This document shows positions 14,234 to 22,148 of a DNA stretch of 64,000 nucleotides, piece by piece. The DNA is taken from NCBI GenBank assembly GCA_910575725.1, contig CAJTFE010000009.1:62001-126000 (forward strand). The letters are read 5' to 3'. The notes below the pieces were generated by a model, which was not told the origin of the DNA, made no database searches, and saw only the letters and a program-made list of their open reading frames with translations. The stretch is from Clostridia bacterium (GTDB taxonomy: Bacteria; Bacillota; Clostridia; Lachnospirales; Lachnospiraceae). The position numbers and the translations under genes are program-made. Numbering within the stretch: position 1 is the stretch's first letter; each line of letters begins with the position of its first letter.

Positions 14234-15271
14234 CTAACACCGCTCCGCAATCTCATAAAGCAGCCGCTCCGAATCCTCCCATCCAAGACAAGGATCTGTA
14301 ATCGACTTCCCATAAACATGATCATGAATCCCCTGACACCCCTCCTCAATGTAACTCTCAATCATAACCCCCTTCACCAGCCTCCGGATATCCCCCGAAC
14401 AAGCTCTGCTGTGCAGCACCTCCTTCACAATCCGGATCTGCTCCCGAAACTGCTTATTCGAATTACTATGATTCGCATCTACAATACAAGCCGGATTCCG
14501 AAGCTCCCTCTCGTGATAAAGCTCAAGCAAAAGCTGCAGATCCTCATAGTGATAATTGGGCAGCGACACCCCTCTCTTATTCACAGCTCCCCGAAGCACC
14601 GCATGCGCCAGCTCATTTCCATCCGTCTTCACTTCCCAGTCCCTGTAAATAAACGTATGCTTCTGCTGAGCCGCATACACCGAGTTCAGCATCACGCTGA
14701 ACCCACCGCTGGTAGGATTCTTCATCCCCACCGGCACGTCAATCCCGCTGGAAACCAGCCTGTGCTGCTGATTCTCCACCGACCGCGCCCCAATGGCAAT
14801 ATAAGACAAAAAGTCCGTCACATACCTGAGATTTTCCGGGTACAGCATCTCGTCCGCCGCTGTCAGCCCCGTCTCCTCAATAGCCCGGATATGCATTCTT
14901 CGAAGGGCCACAATCCCGGCCATGGGATCCGGCTTCTTCTCCGGATCCGGCTGGGTCATAATCCCCTTATACCCCTCCCCGGTAGTCCTGGGCTTATTCG
15001 TATAAATACGGGGAATAATAATCACCTTATCCCGAATCTTCTCCTGAACCGGCACAAGACGGCGCACATAATCACAGACCGCCTCCTCGTTATCTGCAGA
15101 GCAGGGCCCGATCATCACCAGAAACTTATCCGACTCTCCTGTAAATACCTTGCGTATCTCTTCATCCCGTTTCTTCTTTATCGCAGCCGCCTGGGGAGGC
15201 ACCGGATGCAGCTCTCTTGTCTTTTCCGGACTTGGCAGCTCTTGTACAAACGTAATTCCCATAATCGTCAA
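14234..15271 (-). CDS. aroF: 3-deoxy-7-phosphoheptulonate (DAHP) synthase, class I
   Basis: Condenses phosphoenolpyruvate and erythrose-4-phosphate, the entry to aromatic amino acid synthesis. The 345 residues match the AroF/G/H (class I alpha) length. Motifs: FLVMIGPCSADN, PRIYTNKPRTTGEGYKGI, IGARSVENQQHR, PVGMKNPTSGG, IVDANHSNSNKQ and VKGVMIESYIEEG. The N-terminal extension carries the usual allosteric region. Which aromatic amino acid inhibits it is not predictable from what I see. Flanked by the xerD terminator and its own promoter; no T-box pattern was found in the short leader. Confidence 0.95.
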   Translation of the reverse strand: MTIMGITFVQELPSPEKTRELHPVPPQAAAIKKKRDEEIRKVFTGESDKFLVMIGPCSADNEEAVCDYVRRLVPVQEKIRDKVIIIPRIYTNKPRTTGEGYKGIMTQPDPEKKPDPMAGIVALRRMHIRAIEETGLTAADEMLYPENLRYVTDFLSYIAIGARSVENQQHRLVSSGIDVPVGMKNPTSGGFSVMLNSVYAAQQKHTFIYRDWEVKTDGNELAHAVLRGAVNKRGVSLPNYHYEDLQLLLELYHERELRNPACIVDANHSNSNKQFREQIRIVKEVLHSRACSGDIRRLVKGVMIESYIEEGCQGIHDHVYGKSITDPCLGWEDSERLLYEIAERC

Positions 15272-15298
15272 CTCCTCTTATCAGTACTCTCGGGTCTT

Positions 15299-15327
15299 AT
15301 CATAATACAATCCCCCGAAAAAGTCAC
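15299..15327 (-). promoter_or_regulatory. Likely promoter of aroF
   Basis: On the minus strand, -35 GTGACT (15327-15322), a 17-nt spacer and -10 TATGAT (15304-15299), just after the xerD terminator. The -35 is weak. The leader to the ATG is only about 20 nt, too short for an attenuator. Confidence 0.5.
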
Positions 15328-15328
15328 G

Positions 15329-15369
15329 AAAAAAAATCTGTGCAGATACCATTTCCTATCCGCACAGAC
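15329..15369 (-). terminator. Intrinsic terminator of xerD
   Basis: On the minus strand, CTGTGC-GGATA and TATC-TGCACAG form an 11-bp stem with one mismatch, followed by eight T. It lies about 37 nt after the xerD stop. Confidence 0.88.
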
Positions 15370-15405
15370 CATTTTCCTTATCAACAGACCTTCCTGCTGC
15401 CGGCC

Positions 15406-16278
15406 TTACCCTCTCGGATGCGCCTTGGCATAAACCTCCCGGGTGCGCACGGCATACATCATCGTAGTAGAAATATCCGAATGCCCCAGCATCTCCTGAA
15501 CCACACGCAGATCTGCCCCATTATCCACCAGATGGGCCGCAAAGGAATGGCGCAGGGTGTGAGGCGTAATCTCCATCTGAATCCCCGCCTGCTTCGCATA
15601 ATGCTTCAAAAGCTTCCAGAAGCCCTGACGGCTCATACTCTCCCCCGAACAGTTGGGAAAAAGCATCCCACACTCCTTATCGCCTATCAGCTCCGTCCTG
15701 GCAGACGCAATATACCGATCCAGAGCCTTTCTCGCCTTAGCCCCAAAGGGAATGATCCGCTCCCGGCTCCGATCCTGGCAGACAATATAATCAAGCTTCC
15801 AGTTCACATCCTCCAGCCGGAGAGAAATCAGCTCCGTAACCCGGATTCCCGTTGCATACAAAAGCTCCAGCATAGCCCTGTCCCGAAGCCCCTTGGCCGT
15901 CCGGTCTCCCGGCTGCGCCAGAAGCTTCTCCACCTCTTCCACAGACAGCACGTCCGGCGCCTTCTTCTCCACCTTCGGCGCTTTCAGATTCTCTGCCGGA
16001 TCTGTCGTCACCTCGCCGTTTCTCATCATATAGAGGTAAAACGCCTTCATGGACGCAATGTTCCGGGACACCGTAGCCGCCGCCATCCCCTTTTTCTCCA
16101 AATCAAGAATATAAGAATTCAGATTCGTCTCCGTCACGTCCCTGAACTTCTCCACCTTCTGCGTCTTTAGAAAACGCATCATTTTCATCAAGTCTCTCTG
16201 ATAAGAAAGCTCCGTATTCTGCGATGTCTTTTTTACCTCATGAAGATAAGACACAAAACTTTTAATCTCTTGTTCCAT
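15406..16278 (-). CDS. xerD: Site-specific tyrosine recombinase XerD
   Basis: Resolves chromosome dimers with XerC at dif. The 290 residues show the N-terminal SAM-like domain (EIKSFVSYLHEVKKTSQNTELSY) and the catalytic domain with Arg in YATGIRVTELISLRLEDV, His-x-x-Arg in HTLRHSFAAHLVDNGADLRVVQEMLGHSDISTT and the nucleophile in MMYAVRTREVYAKAHPRG. The C-terminal KAHPRG is the Xer signature and argues against a phage integrase. It follows spoIIM after a hairpin. Confidence 0.93.
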   Translation of the reverse strand: MEQEIKSFVSYLHEVKKTSQNTELSYQRDLMKMMRFLKTQKVEKFRDVTETNLNSYILDLEKKGMAAATVSRNIASMKAFYLYMMRNGEVTTDPAENLKAPKVEKKAPDVLSVEEVEKLLAQPGDRTAKGLRDRAMLELLYATGIRVTELISLRLEDVNWKLDYIVCQDRSRERIIPFGAKARKALDRYIASARTELIGDKECGMLFPNCSGESMSRQGFWKLLKHYAKQAGIQMEITPHTLRHSFAAHLVDNGADLRVVQEMLGHSDISTTMMYAVRTREVYAKAHPRG

Positions 16279-16376
16279 AAAACTTCCGCCCTCGAACTAA
16301 TACAATCACAGTACTGAAACACCCGTCATGTTTACCATTATAGTAAGAAAAAAGCAGAAAAGCAATGGTCATTTTT

Positions 16377-16411
16377 TGCCTAAAACCCTTGGAAAATCAA
16401 GGTTTTAGGCA
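16377..16411. other. Hairpin between spoIIM and xerD
   Basis: TGCCTAAAACC and GGTTTTAGGCA pair, with an inner CCTTG/CAAGG. There is no T-run on the minus strand, but T-rich bases flank it on the plus strand. It may be an mRNA end or processing site between the two genes. Confidence 0.45.
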
Positions 16412-16471
16412 TTTCTACAACATCTGGTTTTCCTGTTTTCAAAAGACCACCAAATCTTGTAAAAAATTTTT

Positions 16472-17230
16472 TCAGATTTTTTTCAAAAAGGGCTTCAGAA
16501 AGAAAGGATTCACATAGCTTTCCAGAAATGCTCCTGCAAAAAAGACCGCAATCCCCAGGACACCCACAAAAAGATAGGAAAAAAGCCGTTTTTTTCCATT
16601 GTTCCACTGGCGCAGCTTCCGCTCCTGGTTCCCCGACATTTCACAAACCCTTTTTAAAAGCCAGCAGCCGGCCGGGACATACAGAATAAAATGCGGCAGC
16701 CCCCCAGCGATGCAGAGCACAACCCCGGGAAAGCCCATTTTCATGGCTGCCGTTGTCATGGTAATTCCAAGAGCCGAACCAATCCAGACCACATATCCCC
16801 AGGCTGCCAGAGCGCCGAACACCGTAAGGCCCGTGAGCCACAGAATGAAAAAGACGGAAAGCCTGGCCTTCAGCGTATAGAGAAACAGCTCCTCCGGGGC
16901 AAATTCCAGACGCTCGTATTTTGAAAAAAAGTACGGACTTAAGAGGGAAGTATTGTGCACCGCCTCTTTTCCAAACACGGTAATATAAAAGACTCCCAGA
17001 ACAAATCCGGCCAAAAACAGCGTCAGAAAGAAATCCCTTTCGCGAATACGGATTCCCTTTATACTCTTTGCGCCTGTGCTCCTTAAGGTCCCCTGGCTCT
17101 GGGGCCAGGCAGGCTTCGCTGCCTTTTTAAGCCTCATGTATTTCACAGACTTTACAGACTTCATGCCGGGCAGCTGAAACGGCAGCGGCCGGATGGTGAT
17201 ATCTTTCAGATCCACACCTTTCACCTTCAT
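16472..17230 (-). CDS. spoIIM: Stage II sporulation protein M
   Basis: Part of the SpoIID/M/P complex that drives forespore engulfment. A 252-residue membrane protein. After a basic N-terminal cytosolic region, hydrophobic segments lie at about FFLTLFLAGFVLGVFYITVFG, LSVFFILWLTGLTVFGALAAW, GYVVWIGSALGITMTTAAMKMGFPG and LFSYLFVGVLGIAVFFAGAFL, matching the DUF95/SpoIIM fold. The upstream in-frame ATG (17245) is rejected because GGGAGG sits just after it and 7 nt before the ATG at 17230. A sigma-E-like promoter lies immediately upstream, as expected for mother-cell expression. Confidence 0.88.
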   Translation of the reverse strand: MKVKGVDLKDITIRPLPFQLPGMKSVKSVKYMRLKKAAKPAWPQSQGTLRSTGAKSIKGIRIRERDFFLTLFLAGFVLGVFYITVFGKEAVHNTSLLSPYFFSKYERLEFAPEELFLYTLKARLSVFFILWLTGLTVFGALAAWGYVVWIGSALGITMTTAAMKMGFPGVVLCIAGGLPHFILYVPAGCWLLKRVCEMSGNQERKLRQWNNGKKRLFSYLFVGVLGIAVFFAGAFLESYVNPFFLKPFLKKI

Positions 17231-17242
17231 ACAAAAACCTCC

Positions 17243-17283
17243 CATACACTATTCAGTGTATGAGAGGTTATCCCGTTCCATGC
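17243..17283 (-). promoter_or_regulatory. Candidate sigma-E promoter of spoIIM
   Basis: Minus strand: -10 CATACACT (17262-17255) fits the sigma-E consensus CATACAnT fully. With a 14-nt spacer, -35 GCATGGA (17283-17277) matches four of seven of KMATATT. The same octamer is mirrored (17243-17250), forming a palindrome that might be an operator. The predicted leader is about 18 nt. Confidence 0.5.
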
Positions 17284-17375
17284 CGTCAAATTCTGTTTTC
17301 CCTGCCTGGCCGCTCTGCCGCCGGCAGCATACTTTGAAATCCCGCTTATGCTGCCATCCGCTTTTCGGCTTCTTC

Positions 17376-18173
17376 TTACTTGATTGACTCAGATTTTTCG
17401 TAGCAGGCGTCGCATGCCTTGAGCACGGCATTACGGAAGCCGTATTCCTCCAGGGCGGCCACGCCGGCTATGGTAGTTCCTCCCGGGGAACATACTTTAT
17501 CCTTAAGAACCGCCGGATGTTCCTCTGTCTCCAGAACCATTTTTGCAGCGCCTGCCACGGCCTGGGCCGCAAAAAGATACGCCTGCTCCCTGGGCATTCC
17601 GTATTTGACCGCCCCGTCTGCCAGGGACTCAATAAACTGGTACACGTAAGCCGGCGAACTGCCGCTTGCACAGACCACGGCGCTCATCTGGCGCTCTTCC
17701 ACGCCGGCACAGATTCCCACTGCCTCAAAAAGCTTATGTACCAGATCCAGCTCCTCCTGGGAAAATTCCTCTCCCCGGAAGCTTAAGCCCGTCATGCCTT
17801 CCCCGATAAGAGCCGGCGTGTTGGGCATGGCCCGGATGATTCTCCGGTCAGAGCCCAGGATCTCTTTTAACGCACTGATGGTAATACCGGGCGCCAGAGA
17901 AATGACTACATGATCCGGGGTCACCGCATAGCGGATCTGCTTGAGCACTGACGGGTAATACTGAGGCTTCACTGCCAGCACCACGTATTTGGAAGAATTG
18001 GCGCACTCTGCGTTGGACAGCACATAGGGCACCCGTGTCTGCGCATATACCCTTTGCATGGTCTTCTCTGTTTTTGCCGTAAAGACAAAGCTGTCTGACG
18101 GAAATACCTTTAAGGCTCCTTTCAAAATCGCATAGCCCATATTCCCCATTCCAATAAATCCTATTTCTGCCAT
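17376..18173 (-). CDS. proC: Pyrroline-5-carboxylate reductase
   Basis: Last step of proline synthesis, NAD(P)H-dependent. The 265 residues begin with the Rossmann motif IGFIGMGNMGYAILKG and include YVVLAVKPQYY, VVISLAPGITISALKEILG, IIRAMPNTPALIGEGMTGL, SAVVCASGSSPAYVYQFIESLADGAVKYGMPREQAY and the family signature DKVCSPGGTTIAGVAALEEYGFRNAVLKA. A repeat carrying AATAGGAGAAC supplies its ribosome site (18178-18234). It is followed by spoIIM in the same direction. Confidence 0.96.
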   Translation of the reverse strand: MAEIGFIGMGNMGYAILKGALKVFPSDSFVFTAKTEKTMQRVYAQTRVPYVLSNAECANSSKYVVLAVKPQYYPSVLKQIRYAVTPDHVVISLAPGITISALKEILGSDRRIIRAMPNTPALIGEGMTGLSFRGEEFSQEELDLVHKLFEAVGICAGVEERQMSAVVCASGSSPAYVYQFIESLADGAVKYGMPREQAYLFAAQAVAGAAKMVLETEEHPAVLKDKVCSPGGTTIAGVAALEEYGFRNAVLKACDACYEKSESIK

Positions 18174-18177
18174 CTTC

Positions 18178-18234
18178 GTTCTCCTATTCTAAGTCGCTGC
18201 GCGACAGCACGAAAGGGTAAAACACTTGACATTT
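18178..18234. repeat. Leader repeat upstream of proC (family D, short copy)
   Basis: Minus-strand sequence AAATGTCAAGT-TTTT, then GTGCTGT-GCGCAGCGACTTAG and AATAGGAGAAC ends just before the proC start. The same ends flank a longer version in front of capA (21970-22139). The roughly 110 bp in between are absent here. A small GTCGC-GCA-GCGAC hairpin is retained. Confidence 0.7.
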
Positions 18235-18254
18235 CCATTTCCGTTTCCGCCGCC

Positions 18255-18286
18255 AAAAAAGGCTGCCACACTTTCTGCGACAGCCT
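18255..18286 (-). terminator. Intrinsic terminator of rny
   Basis: Minus strand: AGGCTGTC-GCAGAAAGTGT-GGCAGCCT stem-loop followed by TTTTTT, about 11 nt after the rny stop. Confidence 0.88.
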
Positions 18287-18297
18287 CTCTCATTTTC

Positions 18298-19839
18298 CTA
18301 CTTTGCGTAGTCCGTCACCCTGCTTTCCCGGATGACATTTACCTTAATCTGGCCCGGATATTCCAGCTCGGCCTCAACCTGCTTGGAAATATCTCTTGCC
18401 AGCAATACCATAGCGGCATCATCTACCTGCTCTGGAACTACCATAATACGAATCTCTCTGCCTGCCTGAATCGCAAAAGACTTGTCTACGCCCTTAAATC
18501 CGTTGGCGATGTTCTCTAACTGTTTTAACCGATTGGTATACGTCTCCAGTGTCTCTCTTCTCGCCCCGGGCCTTGCCGCCGAAATGGTATCGGCTGCCTG
18601 TACCAGACAGGAAATCAGAGAAGTCGGCTCCGTATCCCCATGATGTGACTCTACTGCATTGATGACGATTGCTGACTCCTTGTACTTCTTGCACAAATCA
18701 GCGCCAATCTGAATATGTGAACCCTCTACTTCGTGGTCGATAGATTTTCCAATGTCATGTAAAAGTCCAGCTCTCTTGGCCATGCGCACATCCACGCCGA
18801 TCTCCCCTGCCAGCAGTCCTGCCAGATGGGCGACCTCGATAGAATGCTTCAGAGCATTCTGGCCGTAACTGGTACGGAATTTCATTCTTCCAAGGAGCTT
18901 GATAAGCTCCGGATGAATGCCGTGAACCCCTACCTCAAGGGCAGCTGATTCACCTTCTTCACGAATCATCACTTCTACTTCTTTCTGCGCTTTTTCTACC
19001 ATCTCCTCGATACGGGCCGGATGAATCCGGCCGTCCACAATCAGCTTTTCCAGCGCAATCCTCGCCACTTCACGGCGGATCGGATCAAAGCCTGACAGAA
19101 TCACGGCTTCCGGCGTATCGTCAATAATCAGATCAATACCCGTCATGGTCTCCAGAGTCCGGATATTCCGGCCCTCCCGGCCAATGATTCTTCCTTTCAT
19201 CTCGTCATTCGGAAGCTGGACAACGGATATGGTTGTCTCCGCCACATGGTCTGCAGCACACTTCTGAATCGCCGTTACGACATATTCCTTCGCCTTTTTA
19301 TCGGCCTCTTCCTTTGCTCTGCTCTCAAGTTCCTTGACCAGCACAGCGGTTTCATGCTTTACTTCGTCTTCAACAGTCTTTAACAAATAATCTTTTGCTT
19401 GTTCGGAGGTCAGACCAGAGATTCTTTCCAGTTCCTGTACTCTTTTTGAATGAAGCTGATCGATCTCTGCTGCTTTCTTCGACAGCTTCTCTTCCTTTGC
19501 CGCATAGCTTTGTTCACGCCGCTCTAACGCTTCCGACTTCTTATCCAATGCTTCTTCCTTGGATAAAACCCGGCGTTCATACCGCTGAAGCTCCGCTCTG
19601 CGTTCCTTGGTTTCCTTTTCCAGCTCATTCTTTGTCTTCAGCGACTCTTCCTTCGCCTCCAGCAAAGCCTCACGCTTGGAACGTTCTGCAACCTTTAGTG
19701 CGTCATCTATGATTTCCCTTGCTTTTTCCTCTGCGTTGCCCACTTTTTTCTCTATGGTGGTCTTACGCACGTACACCGTAACAAGGGCCGTCAGTACAAT
19801 AGACACTAGCGCAACTATTATTGTAGTAATAAACGGCAC
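18298..19839 (-). CDS. rny: Ribonuclease Y
   Basis: Membrane-anchored endoribonuclease that starts mRNA decay in Firmicutes. The 513 residues show one N-terminal membrane helix ([20 protein letters not shown]), a long coiled coil (about 30-195), a KH domain with [36 protein letters not shown], and an HD domain with [37 protein letters not shown] and [17 protein letters not shown]. Its own promoter and terminator make it a single-gene unit. Confidence 0.97.
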   Translation of the reverse strand: MPFITTIIVALVSIVLTALVTVYVRKTTIEKKVGNAEEKAREIIDDALKVAERSKREALLEAKEESLKTKNELEKETKERRAELQRYERRVLSKEEALDKKSEALERREQSYAAKEEKLSKKAAEIDQLHSKRVQELERISGLTSEQAKDYLLKTVEDEVKHETAVLVKELESRAKEEADKKAKEYVVTAIQKCAADHVAETTISVVQLPNDEMKGRIIGREGRNIRTLETMTGIDLIIDDTPEAVILSGFDPIRREVARIALEKLIVDGRIHPARIEEMVEKAQKEVEVMIREEGESAALEVGVHGIHPELIKLLGRMKFRTSYGQNALKHSIEVAHLAGLLAGEIGVDVRMAKRAGLLHDIGKSIDHEVEGSHIQIGADLCKKYKESAIVINAVESHHGDTEPTSLISCLVQAADTISAARPGARRETLETYTNRLKQLENIANGFKGVDKSFAIQAGREIRIMVVPEQVDDAAMVLLARDISKQVEAELEYPGQIKVNVIRESRVTDYAK

Positions 19840-19886
19840 AGGAGCACCTCCTTATTTAGTTTTCATTGTACAAATACAACATTTAA

Positions 19887-19915
19887 ATTCTATACTTTTT
19901 TTGGCACTGTGTCAA
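19887..19915 (-). promoter_or_regulatory. Promoter of rny
   Basis: Minus strand: perfect -35 TTGACA (19915-19910), a 17-nt spacer and -10 TAGAAT (19892-19887). It lies about 45 nt before the start codon. Confidence 0.78.
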
Positions 19916-20086
19916 GTAAACTTGCTTCTTTTCGCAAAATTTCTGTCACTTGACGGCAGCGCTTCACACAAACCGCTGTAAAATCCTTTTTATTTTAAGC
20001 TGTACAGTTGTTGAAAAGAACAAACCGTGGTAAGCTAAACATAAAGAATACCATTTGAACTCCTATCGATAAAAAGGAGCTGTTTT

Positions 20087-20821
20087 ATGAAGCCTTCGAA
20101 AGTAAAAAGCCAGAAAGCAAAAGAACGGAAAATAAAAGCACAGGAACAAAACGAACGGGAAATCGATCTGTTATTAAAACAAAGGGACAAGCTCATCGAG
20201 AACTTAAAAGATACCTACGGCAACATGTTTAAAATTATCGTCGCAATTATACCCGTATTGATTTCGCTGCTGCTCACTTATACGGATATCGTTTCAAAGG
20301 AGCACGTCCCCTATGTGCGTTTTTTCCTGATTGAATTTATTATGATTTTTTCCATGACAATTGTCGCCTTTTTATTTAACGGAAATATAAAAAGGGATTA
20401 TATTTCCGCCGTAGATCTATATCTATACGACAAATACAAAATTACATACCTGTTTTACGAAGGCGATTTAAGCAAAGAAGATATCACAGGCATAAAAGGA
20501 ACCTTCCCCTTAACTACAACGCTGATCGGAATCAGCGCCGGAACCGCAGTTCTCTTCTTTGTCGCTTTTTCCATATACAGCGACCGGCATTTTTACACTG
20601 ATTCCCTTCTGGGGCAGGCAATGGCTGTATTCATTCTCCTCCAGACCCTTTCGTTCCTTGCAATCGCATTGATGAACTGGGTGCGCAAGGTCACAAAAAA
20701 ATCGTCGGTTACCGAATCCTGCTACCATTATCTAAACCGGGAGTCTAAGAGCCAGCCGGCGTCTGCTCCTCCAGAACCCTGCCGTCCTCCTCAATCCGAA
20801 CGCCGAACGACAGCTCCTTAA
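20087..20821 (+). CDS. Membrane protein of unknown function
   Basis: Not recognised. The 244 residues begin with a very basic helix (KPSKVKSQKAKERKIKAQEQNEREI) likely to form a cytosolic coiled coil. Four hydrophobic segments follow, at roughly 48-65 (IIVAIIPVLISLLLTY), 78-97 (FFLIEFIMIFSMTIVAFLF), 142-163 (TTTLIGISAGTAVLFFVAF) and 175-196 (AMAVFILLQTLSFLAIALMNW). The tail is Ser/Pro-rich. A strong AAAAAGGAG precedes the ATG, supporting translation. Its last 77 bp overlap the convergent 3' end of the CapA-like gene, so the odd tail may be a recent read-through extension of the frame. Confidence 0.65.
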   Translation: MKPSKVKSQKAKERKIKAQEQNEREIDLLLKQRDKLIENLKDTYGNMFKIIVAIIPVLISLLLTYTDIVSKEHVPYVRFFLIEFIMIFSMTIVAFLFNGNIKRDYISAVDLYLYDKYKITYLFYEGDLSKEDITGIKGTFPLTTTLIGISAGTAVLFFVAFSIYSDRHFYTDSLLGQAMAVFILLQTLSFLAIALMNWVRKVTKKSSVTESCYHYLNRESKSQPASAPPEPCRPPQSERRTTAP

Positions 20822-21965
20822 GCCTCTGGAAGTAATCCTGCTTTTTGCTCAGCAGCCCCATCTGATTCCCCTCGCTTGCGCAGGGAATTACACGCACCCT
20901 TGTCTCCCCTTCCGTAACGGTCAGCTCCACAACGATACTCTCATAAGCGCCGTTGCTGAAAATAAAGTTGCCAAGGCTGTAGAAAATAGGCTTTCCCTGA
21001 TAGTACTCAATCCCCTGAAGCACATGGGGATGGCTGCCGATAACCGCGTCCGCCCCGGCGTCAATGTACTGCCGGGCCAGGGTCTTCTGATACTCCTCCG
21101 GAAACGTATTGCGCTCAATTCCCCAGTGAACCAGCACCGCCACAAAGTCGCAGCTCTCCTTTGCCTTGCGGATCTCTTCGACTAGCTGCGCAGCGTCATA
21201 GGTGGTAAATACACCTGAGCTGTATCTGGATGCATTCCAGGAGGCTTCCGGAATCACGCGGCTGGCCCCCAAAAACCCAAAAGTCTTTCCCTGTATCTCA
21301 AAGACTGCCGGCGCCTTCGCCGCTTCCAGATCCTCCCCTGCTCCCACATGGGCGATTCCGGCCCCGTCAAGAGCGGCAAGCGTCTCCGTCAGAGGCCCTC
21401 TTCCAAAATCCAGCATATGGTTATTGGCCAGGGTCACCAGATCCACGCCAAGGTCAACCGGAACGCTGACCAGATCCGGCGGCACCCGGAAGGTATACTC
21501 CTTCTCCTCCATAGCTTCCCCTGTGGTTCCGAAAGGAAATTCCTGATTGAGAACAAACAGATCCCCCTCCTGCAAAAGCGTCAGAAGCTCCTGGCTGGCT
21601 GCAGCCTGGATTCCGTTCCTCCGGTATTTGTCCTGCAGAAGCTCCGTCAGATAGAGATCCCCGGCAAACAAAAGGCGGATCCCCTCTTCCCCGGATTCTT
21701 CCGGATAAAGAGACACTTCCCCTTCTCCATCCTCCGGAAAATCCGTCTTCTGTTCTTCCTGTTCCTCCCCTTCTTCCGCCCTCATCTGCCCTGCCTGTCC
21801 GGCTATGGCAGCAAAGCCTGCCGGCTGTACCGAAGAAGAAAAAGCCTCCCTCTTCCCTCCGGCAAAATCCAGCAGCCCGCTGAAATAACAGACGCCGAGA
21901 GCCAGGCCCAGCACGATAACAGAGCCGATGGTTCCCATGAGCAATCCCCTTAAAAATGCTTTCAT
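20745..21965 (-). CDS. CapA-family metallophosphatase-like protein
   Basis: A 406-residue protein with an N-terminal membrane anchor (GLLMGTIGSVIVLGLALGVCYF), a low-complexity acidic linker (about 45-95) and a PGA_cap/CapA domain. Visible motifs are LLFAGDLYL, NQEFPFG, VDLVTLANNHMLDFG, AVLVHWGIERN, ADAVIGSHPHVLQGIEYYQGKPIFYSLGNFIFS. The family includes poly-gamma-glutamate capsule protein CapA/PgsA and many orphan surface enzymes. No capB or capC is nearby, so a capsule role is not supported here; a cell-surface phosphoesterase is the safer call. The ribosome site lies within a family D repeat. Confidence 0.8.
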   Translation of the reverse strand: MKAFLRGLLMGTIGSVIVLGLALGVCYFSGLLDFAGGKREAFSSSVQPAGFAAIAGQAGQMRAEEGEEQEEQKTDFPEDGEGEVSLYPEESGEEGIRLLFAGDLYLTELLQDKYRRNGIQAAASQELLTLLQEGDLFVLNQEFPFGTTGEAMEEKEYTFRVPPDLVSVPVDLGVDLVTLANNHMLDFGRGPLTETLAALDGAGIAHVGAGEDLEAAKAPAVFEIQGKTFGFLGASRVIPEASWNASRYSSGVFTTYDAAQLVEEIRKAKESCDFVAVLVHWGIERNTFPEEYQKTLARQYIDAGADAVIGSHPHVLQGIEYYQGKPIFYSLGNFIFSNGAYESIVVELTVTEGETRVRVIPCASEGNQMGLLSKKQDYFQRLKELSFGVRIEEDGRVLEEQTPAGS

Positions 21966-21969
21966 TCCG

Positions 21970-22139
21970 GTTCTCCTATTCTAAGTCGCTGCGCAACAGC
22001 ACTAAAGTGCAAAGTCCCTTCGACACACCTGTAATGAGAGAAACTTTTATTCGAAAGGACTCTCATAAAAGTTCCTCTCGTGCGCCTCCTCGACTTTGCC
22101 GTCCAGCAGATAATATTTTTCGAAAATACTTGACATTTC
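21970..22139. repeat. Leader repeat upstream of capA-like gene (family D, long copy)
   Basis: Nested palindromes: GCAAAGTC (22009-22016) pairs with GACTTTGC (22092-22099). Inside, GAGAG-AACTTTTAT (22036-22050) pairs with ATAAAAGTT-CTCTC (22065-22079). The ends (AATAGGAGAAC / AAATGTCAAGTATTTT, minus strand) are shared with 18178-18234. It fills nearly all of the space between the AAA gene stop and the capA start. Confidence 0.75.
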
Positions 22140-22148
22140 TTAGCTGGA

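Noticed and set aside
15272-15327. T-box or attenuator controlling aroF
   Set aside because: The leader after the likely promoter is only about 20 nt and the nearby hairpin belongs to the xerD terminator.
14180-15433. A 417-codon plus-strand frame over aroF
   Set aside because: Antisense shadow of DAHP synthase; it starts inside the family A palindrome and has no recognisable protein features.
20745-21965. Capsular poly-gamma-glutamate operon
   Set aside because: Only the CapA-like domain is present; no capB, capC or pgsE-like genes lie nearby.
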